From: Glandiceps talaboti
Taxonomy: Eukaryota; Hemichordata; Enteropneusta; Spengelidae
Assembly: GCF_964340395.1 (NCBI RefSeq)
Contig: NC_135558.1
Span: forward strand, 17,600,771-17,660,770
Direction of reading: 5' to 3'
DNA: 60,000 bases
The position numbers and the translations under genes are program-made. This document shows positions 10,617 to 22,878 of this stretch, piece by piece; the first letter of the stretch is position 1, and every line of letters starts with the position of its first letter. The notes under the pieces were generated by a model that saw nothing but the letters and a program-made list of their open reading frames with translations, had not been told where the DNA came from and did not search any database.

Positions 10617-13310
10617 CAATCAATCAATCAAAAATATCTCTTGAGCGCGCCAAAATCCAAAACGTAACGTTCTATGGCACTGTACAGGAACAATAGTAAA
10701 TGTTCTTACAAATAGATGCGGATTTACTGTTAAACAAATCAGCTATATAGAATCAGGGGTAGTATAGAATTATTGAGTGCGTAATAGATGATCACAAGTA
10801 CTTTGCATTGAATCCTGTACTGGACAGGTTGACAGAAAAGAGCAGGAAGAACCGGTGTGATGCGACTGATACAAAACACAGGTACAGGCCAGAGTGCAGA
10901 CCAGGCCAGGCCAGGTCACGTATTGACTGAATTTTATTTTGGATTTACATTAGGACCCAAAGATTTACCATTAGAATTCACTAGTCAATATTTAGCCAAA
11001 GGTTATAACACCATTCACACTACTGTGATGTACACACGGCTACAACCATGCTTTTGTTCTAGTTACATGTTCAGAGATTTAACCATTAAAACAGGATCCA
11101 AACAGCACCCATACTTTGGGGTTGGACCCATTTAGAAATCGATGTGAATTTCCCGCCTAAAATGTGAGCAGAAGAATGGATTGTACGACTATTTGTCTTT
11201 GATGTTTTCTCTGACCTTCGCCACTGACCATTATATACATCATGTCACCAAAAAAGTACTCCAGATTTTATACAGAAATCGTTGGTAAAAATAAGTGAAC
11301 CTGATAGTAGAAACATAAGCCGAACTCAACCAAAAGTGAAGTGTATAGGCTTTTAGTTCATATTCAAATGCGAAAAAAACCCACAAAAAATCATAAAACA
11401 TTTAGACTCAAACCACTAAAAATACAGACGAGAAACGCGGCTTTTCCCTTGATGTGATAATTTTTAAAGGCCAAAAAAAATTAAAAATAAATGTTTCTGG
11501 TCAGCACGCGCGTCACTTCAATGTCGGCGCGTCACTCCCTTTTTTCCCCATGTGGTGGCGAAAGCTACTAATACTATACTATTTTAGTCTGGCAACTGGC
11601 CACTTCCTATATCGTGGAAAATGGTCACTGGTGGCGGGCTTCATACGTGTGCCTTTTTCTCAAAACAAGTCTACCCACAGTGTCTCACTCATTGAAAGCA
11701 TATCCAATAATCCAAGCATATGCAGACATCGCGCAAAGTTGCTAGGGAAAGTTTACTGCAGGATATAAGTATCACCTCAGACCACTACTAATTCGTTCGT
11801 GGTCTGACGTATCACCCAGCATGGCTGACTGACAATAACTAGCTGTATATACTGTATTGACATGCTAATCTCAGTTCAAATAACGTGCTGGTCAAAGATC
11901 TTACGGCCTTTTGGCCTTGTCGACGTATCGCCAGACACGTCTTTACTGAGGCTCTTCCATGATTTGAGCAGGGGTGTTCTGAGTGCTGATGATAGGTTTG
12001 TCCTGGATCCGGAATATGCTGACTTCCCCGTAGAAAGTAGTGTGAATACTTTCATGTCAGCCCAGTTTCAGACAATACCGATATCAGTAACAGTTTCGGC
12101 TGTCAGCGAGTTTGGAAAATATGTCATCTTTAAATTAATTTAGCGGTGTTTCCTGTGATCTGCAATTATTGTGGTGATAGTCAAGATTTCAAGTTCATAG
12201 GACAGGTGCATATTAGTGTGGTTGATATATGTACCCCATTATAATATTATATGAAATTTGAAGCTTGAATTTTATGATACAGCTAAGTTACCTAAAATCG
12301 TTAATTACGCAAATGTTTCATTAAAACTGTAAGCTATCAACAAAATGTATAGGACGAACCTGCTTTGTTATGGTTAACATTGAGTATTAAATGATATTGA
12401 AATTAAAGTATGCATTCTTAAGAAACATCCAAATTACTGAAAATAATTAATTATGCAAATGAGTCATTAACACTGTAAGGTACATCAATAAATTTTATAG
12501 GACAAATGCACTTTGTTATGTTGAACAAATATACTAAATTATATTGAAATTGAAGTATGCAGTCTTGAGATATTGCTTAATTAGTTGATTTCATTGATAT
12601 ACAGATTTCTCTAATAAACATGAACAGATCTCCTCAAAAACTAATCTGGTATAGCCTTTACCCCAAACATTGTGTGTATCAAATTACAGTATAATTGAGC
12701 CAGCCATTGTTAAGAAAATAATGACACACACACACACACACACACACAGACGGACATATGACACAGACCGTGACATCCCCCTTTTAATACCTCTCTTACC
12801 CTAACTGTGTCAAGGACAATCCGCCTGTCTGTTAGACTAAACATGATGACGAGTATAAATTGATTCGTCCACTTCAAAATCCACAGCTGTAAGAGCCCAT
12901 TCACACCATAGACCCTCCACTAGACCTTTTTTCCTACGTTTATCTAAACTTAAGTCGTCGCCGCGCTCTGATCCGGCGCAATACTACTATAATCGCATAC
13001 GGATCTCTCGGGCATTTGGCCCTCGATATTCCAGTCTGTTCGTTAATAGTGGTCTGAGGTTTTGACAATGTCCATCAATGTACTCACCAGCACCGCTACC
13101 AACACCTAAGTACCGAAAGACCGATGTATCATTGACTTGTGTTCCTGCACAACGATGATTCTCAAGTATTATCTTCGGCAAAAAGTCACTGCAAGCCGTT
13201 AGTGTTTTTGTGTGCCGTTTAGTTTTGGTTTGGTACACCTTGAAGGCCTGATCATACCAATCAAGATCATCTGCCAAGAGGGTTAACCAAGCCGTGGTTG
13301 CCATACTCAT
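9071..13310 (-). CDS. HNMT: Histamine N-methyltransferase-like methyltransferase
   Basis: A SAM-dependent small-molecule methyltransferase; human HNMT methylates the imidazole ring of histamine in the cytosol. Exons on the - strand are 13310-13088, 10418-10101 and 9417-9071, all with GT-AG ends and phase-1 joins. The product is 295 aa against 292 for human HNMT. The SAM-binding motif I is YLGVGSGAG (residues 67-75). The C-terminal part follows HNMT closely (VTECFDEDSNEGSLLLDFMT and RTTAPP), and the end has the conserved NN pair (286-287). By collinear alignment, Glu28, a histamine contact in human HNMT, is Arg32 here, and Gln143 is Asn149; Asn283 is kept. The substrate may therefore not be histamine. 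The start ATG at 13310 fits the human N-terminus; a second ATG follows at 13304. The gene sits inverted between two arginase copies. Confidence 0.85.
10499..10632. repeat. (AATC)n microsatellite in HNMT-like intron 1
   Basis: A CAAT/AATC tetranucleotide array with a degenerate left edge (CCCAATCAATCACCCGATCA). The poly-NQSI open frame across it is not a gene. Confidence 0.95.
10633..13087. other. Remainder of HNMT-like intron 1
   Basis: No exon of a known gene is recognised. At 12230-12570 a ~165-bp unit occurs about twice, sharing TATAGGAC(G/A)AA, TTGTTATG and ATATTGAAATT(A/G)AAGTATGCA. A (CA)n tract lies at 12723-12749. Confidence 0.6.
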
Positions 13311-13452
13311 ATTATAGTGTAATACTGTACTGTACACGGAAAGGTGAGCAACTCCAAAGGGACGTGCCCAGAGGACATCCGTAAATCACCCTGACACTTA
13401 ATTTATTCATGAATTCACAAAACAACAAGAAGTAAACAAACGGTACTACCAC

Positions 13453-13656
13453 ATACACACACACACATACATACATACATACATACATACATACATACAT
13501 ACATACATACATACATACATACATACATACAAACACACATACATACATACATACATACATACATACATACATACATACATACATACATGTACATACATAC
13601 ATACATACATACATGTACACACATACATACATACATACATACATACATACATACAT

Positions 13657-13716
<60 letters not shown>

Positions 13717-14038
13717 CACACACACACACAAGCAGGCAGATACAAATAGGCAGTCATACTAAAGGGGTTCACTCTGTAACTTTATGGGTTCTTAGGGTTA
13801 TGTTTGTTTCATATTAAAACATGTTACTTTCTAAAACTGAATCATTTCGAGCAATGAATTGATCTATTGACAGATATTCAGATTATACAAAAAGGATCTA
13901 AGAACCCATAAAGTTACAGAGCGAACCTCTTTAATATGACTGCCTATTTGTATCTGCCTGCTTGTGTATGTGTGTATGTGTGTATGTATGTATGTATGTA
14001 TGTATGTATGTATGTATGTATGTATGCATGTATGCATG

Positions 14039-14072
<34 letters not shown>

Positions 14073-14340
14073 TGTATGCATGTATATGCCTGTTTGTGTG
14101 CACGGTGTGTGTGTGTGTGTGCAGTGTGTGCGCGTGTGTATATGCATCTTTGTGTCCCGATGTACGTGTGCAGTGTATGTATGTAACATGTATGTATGTA
14201 TGTATGTATGTATGTATGTATGTATGCATGCATGCATGCATGCATGTATGTATGTATGTATGTATGTATGTATGTATGTATGTATGTATGTATGTATGTA
14301 TGTATGTATGTGTGTGTATATGTGTGTGTGCGTGTGTGTG
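13453..14340. repeat. Palindrome with ACAT / ATGT microsatellite arms
   Basis: Outer left 13453-13729 is (ACAT)n followed by (CA)n; outer right 13965-14340 is (TATG)n with TG-rich parts. Inner unique arms at 13730-13795 and 13898-13964 are near-perfect inverted copies (AGCAGGCAGATACAAATAGG pairs with CCTATTTGTATCTGCCTGCT). The spacer is ~100 bp. The long CMYV/HTYI frames are repeat translations. Confidence 0.9.
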
Positions 14341-14574
14341 TTATTTTTTTACTTTGACGACGCTTTAGCCACTTTTTTGCGTTTCTTTATAATTAATTGA
14401 TCAATTAATTCGGTTCTTGATGACACATCTTTTCCCGTAAAATTTGTGCCGTATTTGAAACTCCAGCCAGAGTTTACAAATCTGAATGCACTTTAATCTG
14501 CACACGCACATCATAGACACTGCAGTGGAAGCAGATACCACTTCTGAGTGAGAAACTGAAAAAATGTCGAACTC

Positions 14575-14677
14575 CATTCTCGCAAACCAGAGTTATTAGT
14601 TTCTACCACTACACACTTTGAAATAAAACCGGTTCGTTAACAACGGTGCCGTAAAACGGTGGTGGCTTGCGACGATG
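14575..14677 (+). repeat. Short inverted-repeat element, copy 2
   Basis: It begins CATTCTCGCAAACCAG and ends GGCTTGCGACGATG, with an internal AACGGTGCCGTAAAACGG. It lies 285 bp upstream of the arginase B start. Confidence 0.7.
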
Positions 14678-14961
14678 GACCACTCCCCATGTTCCATTTG
14701 TAAAAAACAGGTTTATAAAATGTGACCCCCCCCCCGCCGATTCCCCCCCCCCCCCTATATATACTGAAGGCTCCCTAACCACAGATAATACCATGGTCGT
14801 TTGCGTCTGGGCATGCTCACTCTGGATTGCAAGTTCCCTATCTGAGTACTGGACGGGTACGTTACGGTCCTGACCTCTCGATGTGCAACAGCTTCTGTAC
14901 ATGTGTTCCTTTCTGTGTTCACTGTTTTATATGTTATGGCATGATTGAACAGTGAGCCATA

Positions 14962-17900
14962 ATGATTGGCCCTACGTGTCTTCGCCGTACACACTCTGCT
15001 ATAAGGCATCTTTGCAGTGATATATTCACATCCAGGACTCGACCAAATATTCTGAAACAAGCAGTATCTTCGCATAATCACGTCATGTCGTCGCAATACG
15101 CCTCACAACCGTCAAAATCTATAGGCGTACTTGGTATCCCGTTAAATACTGGGCAGGTGAGTTTGTACTGCAATAGCGTTTCCACATTAGTGAAAAGACC
15201 AGTGATTATTTTTACCAGCCCCAGTAGCTCAGTGTTGCTGTTATGCAAGCGAGTCGATTCAAGGTTAACTCCGTCATAATAGAATTTGCAGTTGGTCGAC
15301 AGTTATCGATAGACAGTTGCATTGCCCGTAGTTGATTACTACTGCCTTTACCAATGTAACTGTGTCAACCAAACAATCAAAAATTGACGATTGCATCATT
15401 CAGCGCGAACAGGGCATTGAACAAAGGCTCGAACCTGCTTGGCGGCTCGGAACTGAATGAACGAGAAGGGTTGCACGTGTGGACGTGACGCATGCGCAGT
15501 CTCTCACTTCATTGGTGTTGATGGTGACCTTTGTAAATTTCATTTCCGCGGCATACGCTTATATTATTAGTTCTAACTTCTAAAACTGTGAACCAGTTTG
15601 AGCAATTGGCAAACCTCAAGTACCCTGTGTCGTGTAGATTTGTCAGCTCAGATGCATTCTCGCAAACCAGAGTTATTATTTCTACCACTACATTTCTAAA
15701 TAAACATAGTATATGAATGTATTCACGGCCTGTGGGAGGCTACAGTTACCGTAAAACATGCCGTAATTTGCGACGATGCTCAGATGCCGTATCATAGTTC
15801 GTCAAATGTTTATCAGTCACCCTGATTATTCAGTTGAATTTTAAAAGGTGTGAACTTTGCCCTTTGCGCCGGGCAATGAAACGAAAATTGATGGTCAAAA
15901 TGTTGTAGCAAAGCCGGCAGTTTATCTTCACCTTTCTTTCTGGCAGGGGGTAATTGTTCAATATTGTTGGGGTTTTTTAACAAAAATGTATCTATGTAGT
16001 TTTAAGGTACCTAGGAAAGGGCAAGCCTTCTATTCACACCCCTAGGATTCACAGCCATAGTCGTGAAACCACTATACCTCTTTACGGGAACGATAGAACA
16101 ATACCATTTTACGACATCGGGAAAGGCTACCTTGGTATAGTGAACTTGATTTGTCCAAAACAGAAATGAAACTTTCCATGGCCTTACGTTTTGTACTCGA
16201 CAACGAATATGAAATCAGATATAACCCACAAATCAATTACCAATAATAAGAACCGTGGGCAAAAACACATGATATCTATTGGATGTATATTTGTAGAGTC
16301 GATTTGAAGACTCGTAAATTTAAAGTTCATCAGAAAAGGACTCTCAAATATAATCTGCTAAATATGAAGCTTTGGAAAGTGTCATCTTCAACATTCAGAC
16401 AGACAGACAGACAGACAGACACAAGGACAGACACAAGGACAGACAGACAGACAGACAGACACAAGGACAGACAGACACAAGGACAGACAGACACACCGCA
16501 ACCACCCACATACACACATAACTGTTATTGCCCTCATACAGTTGAATTACAAAAAAAAATGTAAAAAAAAACTTACACAATTGAAAACGAGGCTATTTTC
16601 TCATTAATTATCACAACAAGGCTTTTATTTTTCAAACGTATTCAAACTGATCGGAATCCGATTATCTTCCACTTTTTCCTCACGTTCTTGTTTGCATATT
16701 TCTTCACAACCACACCTTGCCTTCATCAGATAGAACCACTGCACCAGTTCTCTTTCTCTTGATCTCAAGAGACACTCATTAAAATAAACATGAGCTTCTC
16801 GTCTGTGTAGTGCAATTTCTGGTTCTTCTACAAATTAAATTTTTGACATCATTTTAATTTCATTATAACTGTCACTAGCAATTCTCTGTCTTTCTTCTTC
16901 AATCTTTCCTTCTCCTCTATCTGCCAACACCACGGTCTCTCTTACCTCTTACTTTAACGATTCTTTTCAAATCGGTCTATCAATATTTCCTTCTCTCTTT
17001 TCTACTTCCCACTCTCTATCTGTCAACACCGTCTCTCTACCCCGCCAGGGATACCCCAGTCCTTTTTTGATTCTTGTATTAAATATATAATTACAGTTGA
17101 GTCTGTTTTCACATTCTCTTTGTTCTACAACGATTTCAGCCGAATCCAGGAGTTAAAGATGGACCGACTGTAATAAGAAAGGCTGGCTTGATAGACAAGA
17201 TTAAAGAGCTAGGTAAGTGTGACATTCAGTGTTACGATATTTTTTCCATGTAAACCACCGGCCACCACCACCACCACCACCACCACCACCACCACCACCA
17301 CCACTACAACAACAACAGAAGGTAGAGGTTTTTGGAAATAAATTAGCGGAATTCCTAAAACGAGACAGCTTGGCGGAGGAAAGGGGGATGTAGACAATTG
17401 AACTGGAGAAGTTGTTCACTTATGCAGCTGGGTTGTAGCGACAGAACACTATGGCACCAGGAGGACCAAGGAAGAACTTCCATCAGACAACTTGTCACAA
17501 AACAGATAGAGTTGCAGTTTATTCTTGGAAAGAAATTCACGATAGTTGTAATACATGATCTTCAGTTAACAGTCATTTCTACCGATAACGTCCGAGTCAT
17601 TAGTCTGATTGATGTTTATAATATTCATATGTACATATATGAATATGTGTATGTTTATTTATGAATATTCACATGTTTATTTATGAATATTCACATGCCT
17701 ATTAATTCACAGATAATGACGTCAAGGACTACGGAGATCTAGAGTTTGAAAAAATCGAAAATGATCCTCCCTTTGACAAAGTTCAAAATCCAAGGAATGT
17801 TGGTGCAGCAAACAAAAAGGTAACACTTTCCTACAAGATTTTATTTTTATTTTTCTTCTTTAATATATTCACCTCATCACAGCCGCTACTTATATATGCG

Positions 17901-19175
17901 TCTGCATCTCGTGAGGTCACGTGACATTTAATTTAATACAAAAGTTCGACGATATGTACTTTTCAGAAACATTTCTGTCAGCTCAACGGTTTGATTGATA
18001 TTTCCCAATTACTCGGAAAGTGTATTTTTATTTATTAGTTTCTTTGCTCGGATTCCAACAAATTCTATTGAAAGTTATTTTTAAATGATTCGAGTTCTAG
18101 AGACTTGAAAACTTTCTCTGTGTTGTCACTTGACAGGGTATGTGTCCTTCACTCCTTTCTACTTGTAGATTTCAGAGATGGTGTCAAAGGTCATCCAGGA
18201 TAAGAGGATGTGTATTACACTGGGTGGTGACAGTGCTTTAACCATAGGAGCAATCCACGGTCATGCCAAAGAACAGCCCAACGTGTGTATGTTATGGGTT
18301 GGCGCATGCCCAGATATCAACACACCACTGACGTCAGATACTGGTAACATCCACGGACAGTCTCTATCTTTCCTTCTACATGAGCTAAAGGAGTACGTCC
18401 CCGAGGTTCCCGGCTTTGATTGGGTTGATACTGTCATCTCTGCCAATGATGTTGCCTATATAGGAGTCAGAGACATTGACAAGGGCGAAAGGTGAGAGCA
18501 AATATTGAAAAGAAAAATTGCAATGAAAATTAACCAAGATGCAAAAAGAAGATGGACGACTGATGAACAACACTGACATGTTTGTGAACTTGTTTAATTT
18601 AGTTTTGTCCATATCATCCAAAAGTGGAAAAATCATGTCATAGTACGTTTTTTTCTAACAAATTCAGCTCGTTGTTTAAGTGTACGTATACTGTCCTTAT
18701 AAATATATTTCACCTGGAATATTGTATTCCAAGATTGTTATGTGTATAACATTATTAACACAACATATTTGATTTTCGTGTGTACAAATAAAGGATCTAA
18801 TTTACAACTACTACTTGATTCTACTAGAGCCATCATTGAAATGTGTGGGATGAACCTTTTCTCCACCGACGTCATAGATGAACTTGGTATAGTTGAAGTT
18901 GTAAAGAAAGCCATTGCATATGTCAATCCAAAGTAAGTGACCTTGGCATTGGAACATCTATATTTATGTGACCGTATCTATCACTGCGATAGAAAATAAT
19001 CACTGTATAATATACCTGTTTGTTTGTTCGTTGTTTTTGTTTGTTTGTTTATTTGTTTGCTCGTTTGTTTGTTTTTTGATTGGTTGTGTTTGAGTGTAGT
19101 TAAGGCTGATATATTATAGTATCAGGTCACAAACATCTGTTTTGTCAGTTGTATCCTCCCCCCTCTCTCCCTCCA

Positions 19176-19269
<94 letters not shown>

Positions 19270-22200
19270 CCCCCCCACCACTTTCTATTATTTGATTTAT
19301 TTTGTAAAATGTACACAAGCATCATTGTCACTTTTTCCCAACAGTGGTGACCGTCCAATTCGTCTTGGTTTTGACATTGATTCATTGGAAGGTGCGAGTA
19401 CAGGCACGCCAGGTGAGGAAAGCTCGGACTCTCATTGACTGAACTCAATTCAAGCAATTTTTATCCGTATTAAGCAGGCGATCATTTCATATAAAGGCAA
19501 CCACGATGAGTTTTCGCATATAGAAGATTGTAAGATTATTATGTTTGTTCTCAGTATACTTCATCAATGGTGCTACATTACAAGAAAAATCACTTTAACG
19601 AGAAAACATGAAAGTGGGAAAGAGATTACAACCTTTGGAAATATGAATACACTGCACTAGACAATGTAAACATGTAGAAACTATGTATACACGTAGGGTT
19701 TATATACTTGAGAGTCTAGACTTCAATCAACTAGTTTGCTCAACAGCTAAAAACACGAATCCCAGCAGAGACGGAGAGTATGGGAAAATACAATCTCGCC
19801 GATTGTAAGGAGCAAATGGCGGCTGACAAGATCTGGGACAGTCACTGATTAGACAAAAAATGATTCTGAATTTTAATTTTCATCAATTTTGTGTATATTT
19901 AACAGAAATCATAGTACAAACGTTCTGAAAACCACCTTTGTAAGGAGATAAATCAAAATACTCTTAGCAAGAGTTTACACCATGTGATTTTACTATAGAG
20001 GTCATGTTATGGGTCAGCTCTCCGTGCAGCCATCTTGTAATAATCGGTGACATTGTATTTATCCCAGACTCTCTGCTAGGCCCATGGGGCAAGGGGCTAG
20101 GTAACCAAGACTAGGGTAACCAGGAGCACATATCTTACATATAATAGAGTCATCGTGGGTCAATATTATTGATATCTCTTATCAGGATTCTTTCTATTTT
20201 CAGCTGCTGGTGGTTTAACACTTAGGGAGTGTATATACATTGTTGAACAAGTTTATAAAACAGGTAAATATTAAACTAATAATAATTATTACTATTAGAC
20301 CTAAAAAAAAATTGTGTGGTTCCAATTAAGCTCAATTTTAGAATAAATAGGTGGGGTAGATGTTTTCTGTTTTGTTTTGTTTTTGTTTTGTTTTTTGTTG
20401 ATATTTTTTTCATTCATGTGTGATCGAGTGTCTAGTTCAGGTAGTTATGTTTTCCATTGTTTTACATGTGGTCTCTGTGTTATTGGTTTATTCTCGTCAG
20501 ATGTACATCCATTACAGATTGGCAGAACAGTTTTATATTGTCTTTTTTAATTAAGTTGATGTCAGTTTCCGCATCCACTATTTCTCACGAGACTTCACAA
20601 TTTTCGCGATTTTATTATATATATAATTTTTTTCTCGAATACGTAAAACAAAGTACGGTTTAGGATCGACAGTGAAAAATTATGAGGGGGGTCGGGTAGC
20701 CGGAACCAATTAAACAATTTGTGTAGGCCTTAATAATAGCTGTAGAACGAATTTCAAACAGCCCCCCCCCCCCCCCCTCCCCCTTCAGATTTTAGCTCTC
20801 GCCGCCGGGACATAGTCCGGGACGGGGGGCTTATAGATTTGGCTCCGTCCGTCCGGACATGCATTGACTTGGACATTCATTGACTGATTTCTTTCAAACT
20901 TAGTAAATGTATAATGAACTATGACTTACATATGCATTTGTTTTGGGATATGATGCAATTTAGCCAACTTAGAGCCATTTTAGGGTAAAAAAACATGATT
21001 TTATTTGGTCAAAAAGTTAAACTCCAAAAGTACTGGGAAGATTGGCCTGAAATTTTGTGGGAATGTTCTTAGAAGTTTTATTCTGCAGATTTCTGCAAAA
21101 CATTTTTGCCCTATCAACAATGGCCACGCCCCTGGCAACAACCAAATGGCGGTGTGTTTTGATCAAATAACAACATCGTCAGGTAGGCAAGTGAGTAAAC
21201 ATTCAAAAAATCATGTGTATGCAAATTTCCTTAGCAATCATGACCACATCCATAGCAGCAGCCAAATGGTGGTGTTTTTCACAAAGATAACGGATTTTTA
21301 GACAAAAGTGAACAATTTTTTTTTAATGTATGCAAATGAACCTGGCAACAAGACCACACCCATAGCAACAGCCAAATGATCATGCATATCGCTAAGATAA
21401 CAGTGATTAATAGACATTTGAGTAAACATTCAAGAAATGTATGTAAATGTGCCTAGCAACAGGACCATACCCATAGCAACAACCAGACAATCCGATATAT
21501 TGCAAAGATAACGATATGTATTAATAGACAATTGAATAACTTTCAAAAAATGTATGTAAATATGCCTAGCAACTAGACCACACCCATAACAACAGCCAAA
21601 TGATCACTGAAAGATAACAACAGGGATTAATAGACAAATAAATAAACATTCAAAAAATGTATGCAAATATTCAATCAACTATACAGTTGTCCTACAATGC
21701 CTTGCCACTATATTTCATACTATCTAATACAATTTTCAATTCTTTATTTACTTTGAGCAATTTCTGCTCATCAATTAGAGAACTAGAAAAACAAAAAAAC
21801 ATCACAAAGGAAACGTGGTGGAGAATCTACTAATACAAATTACGTTGGTATAAGAACAGAACGCAGGATCCCTGCTAGTCTATCTGCTAGACCTCGGATG
21901 TTCTTCCGATAGAATACGACACACGCCCGAACATCGCTAGCTATCGAGGATGGAACATCCGAGTGTTCGGGCAAGCCCTCACTGCGAACTTCGTTCGCTT
22001 ATAGTATCCGAAAGAAAGCCCGAACGTCTAGCAGCAAGACTAGATCCCTGCCTGTTTTACATTTCTACCTAAATTGCAAAGCTGCTTTACATTTTCCATG
22101 GATAGTAGTTGTACAAGTTTAAAGGCGGATGGTTTTTTCCGATAATATGGCTTAGTAAAACGAACTCGTAATTCTTTATATAATGGACATTTGAGTATAA

Positions 22201-22843
22201 AATGAAATTCGTCCTCGACATCGACATATTCAATGAATTATACAGTTGTCTTACAATTCCATTGCCACTATATTTCACGCAGTCTAATACATCACACTAC
22301 TGTGACTTGTGCCAATTTTCTGAAAACATCCATTGCGTAGACTGAGTCATCTTCGATGACTGCTTGTCTGATGATAAATCTTATGCTTTCAGCGAAAGTG
22401 ATAACAGAATTTGGTTGAGACTATAGTCCTGCTTACAGACGAAGTATAGATAAAAACGGACTTGAACGTGTCCCGAGTTACAGAGGTGATTACAGAGTGA
22501 TTATATGGGGCTCATAGGCTGACTGCAGAGACAACGTACAATTACAGTTAGCCTACTGGATTCTATGCTCGTTGCTGTACAAGTTGTAATAGCAAATCAA
22601 CGTAGAACACAGAATTTAGGCTATGAAAACAGTCGGAACCTCAGTGCGATATCATCACTCCTTCTCATCGTCGTAAACCACAGCCTCTTTTACGGCACCG
22701 TCCAAGCCGCACCGCCAAAAGGCAGTGTCGCGGAAGAAATACCAGCCCTGGTTTGCGACAATGCTCCTTCTGCTAGGAGGACCATCTGATGATTTCCATT
22801 GTAGTTCAAATGAACCCCGCGTACACTTGTAATATCACCCCTG

Positions 22844-22878
<35 letters not shown>

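Larger units (their letters stand above)
13311..14961. other. Divergent intergenic region between HNMT-like and arginase B
   Basis: This must contain both promoters. It is dominated by a large palindrome with ACAT/ATGT arms (13453-14340). A short inverted-repeat element (14575-14677) and poly-C tracts (about 14726-14755) follow. No TATA box was confidently placed. Confidence 0.7.

Noticed and set aside
11862-12143. 93-codon frame in HNMT-like intron 1
   Set aside because: HNMT exons 1 and 2 join perfectly in phase without it, and no domain is recognised.
13312-14400. Long open frames of CMYV, HTYI and similar repeats on both strands (also at 8474-8949 and 37044-37751)
   Set aside because: They are translations of ACAT, ATGT, TA and TG microsatellites, open in several frames at once.
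14609-14902. Frame with HRRKPPPFYGTV, similar to peptides at 4628-4840 and 22565-22789
   Set aside because: The similarity comes from the short inverted-repeat element, which appears in both orientations and different frames; not a protein family.
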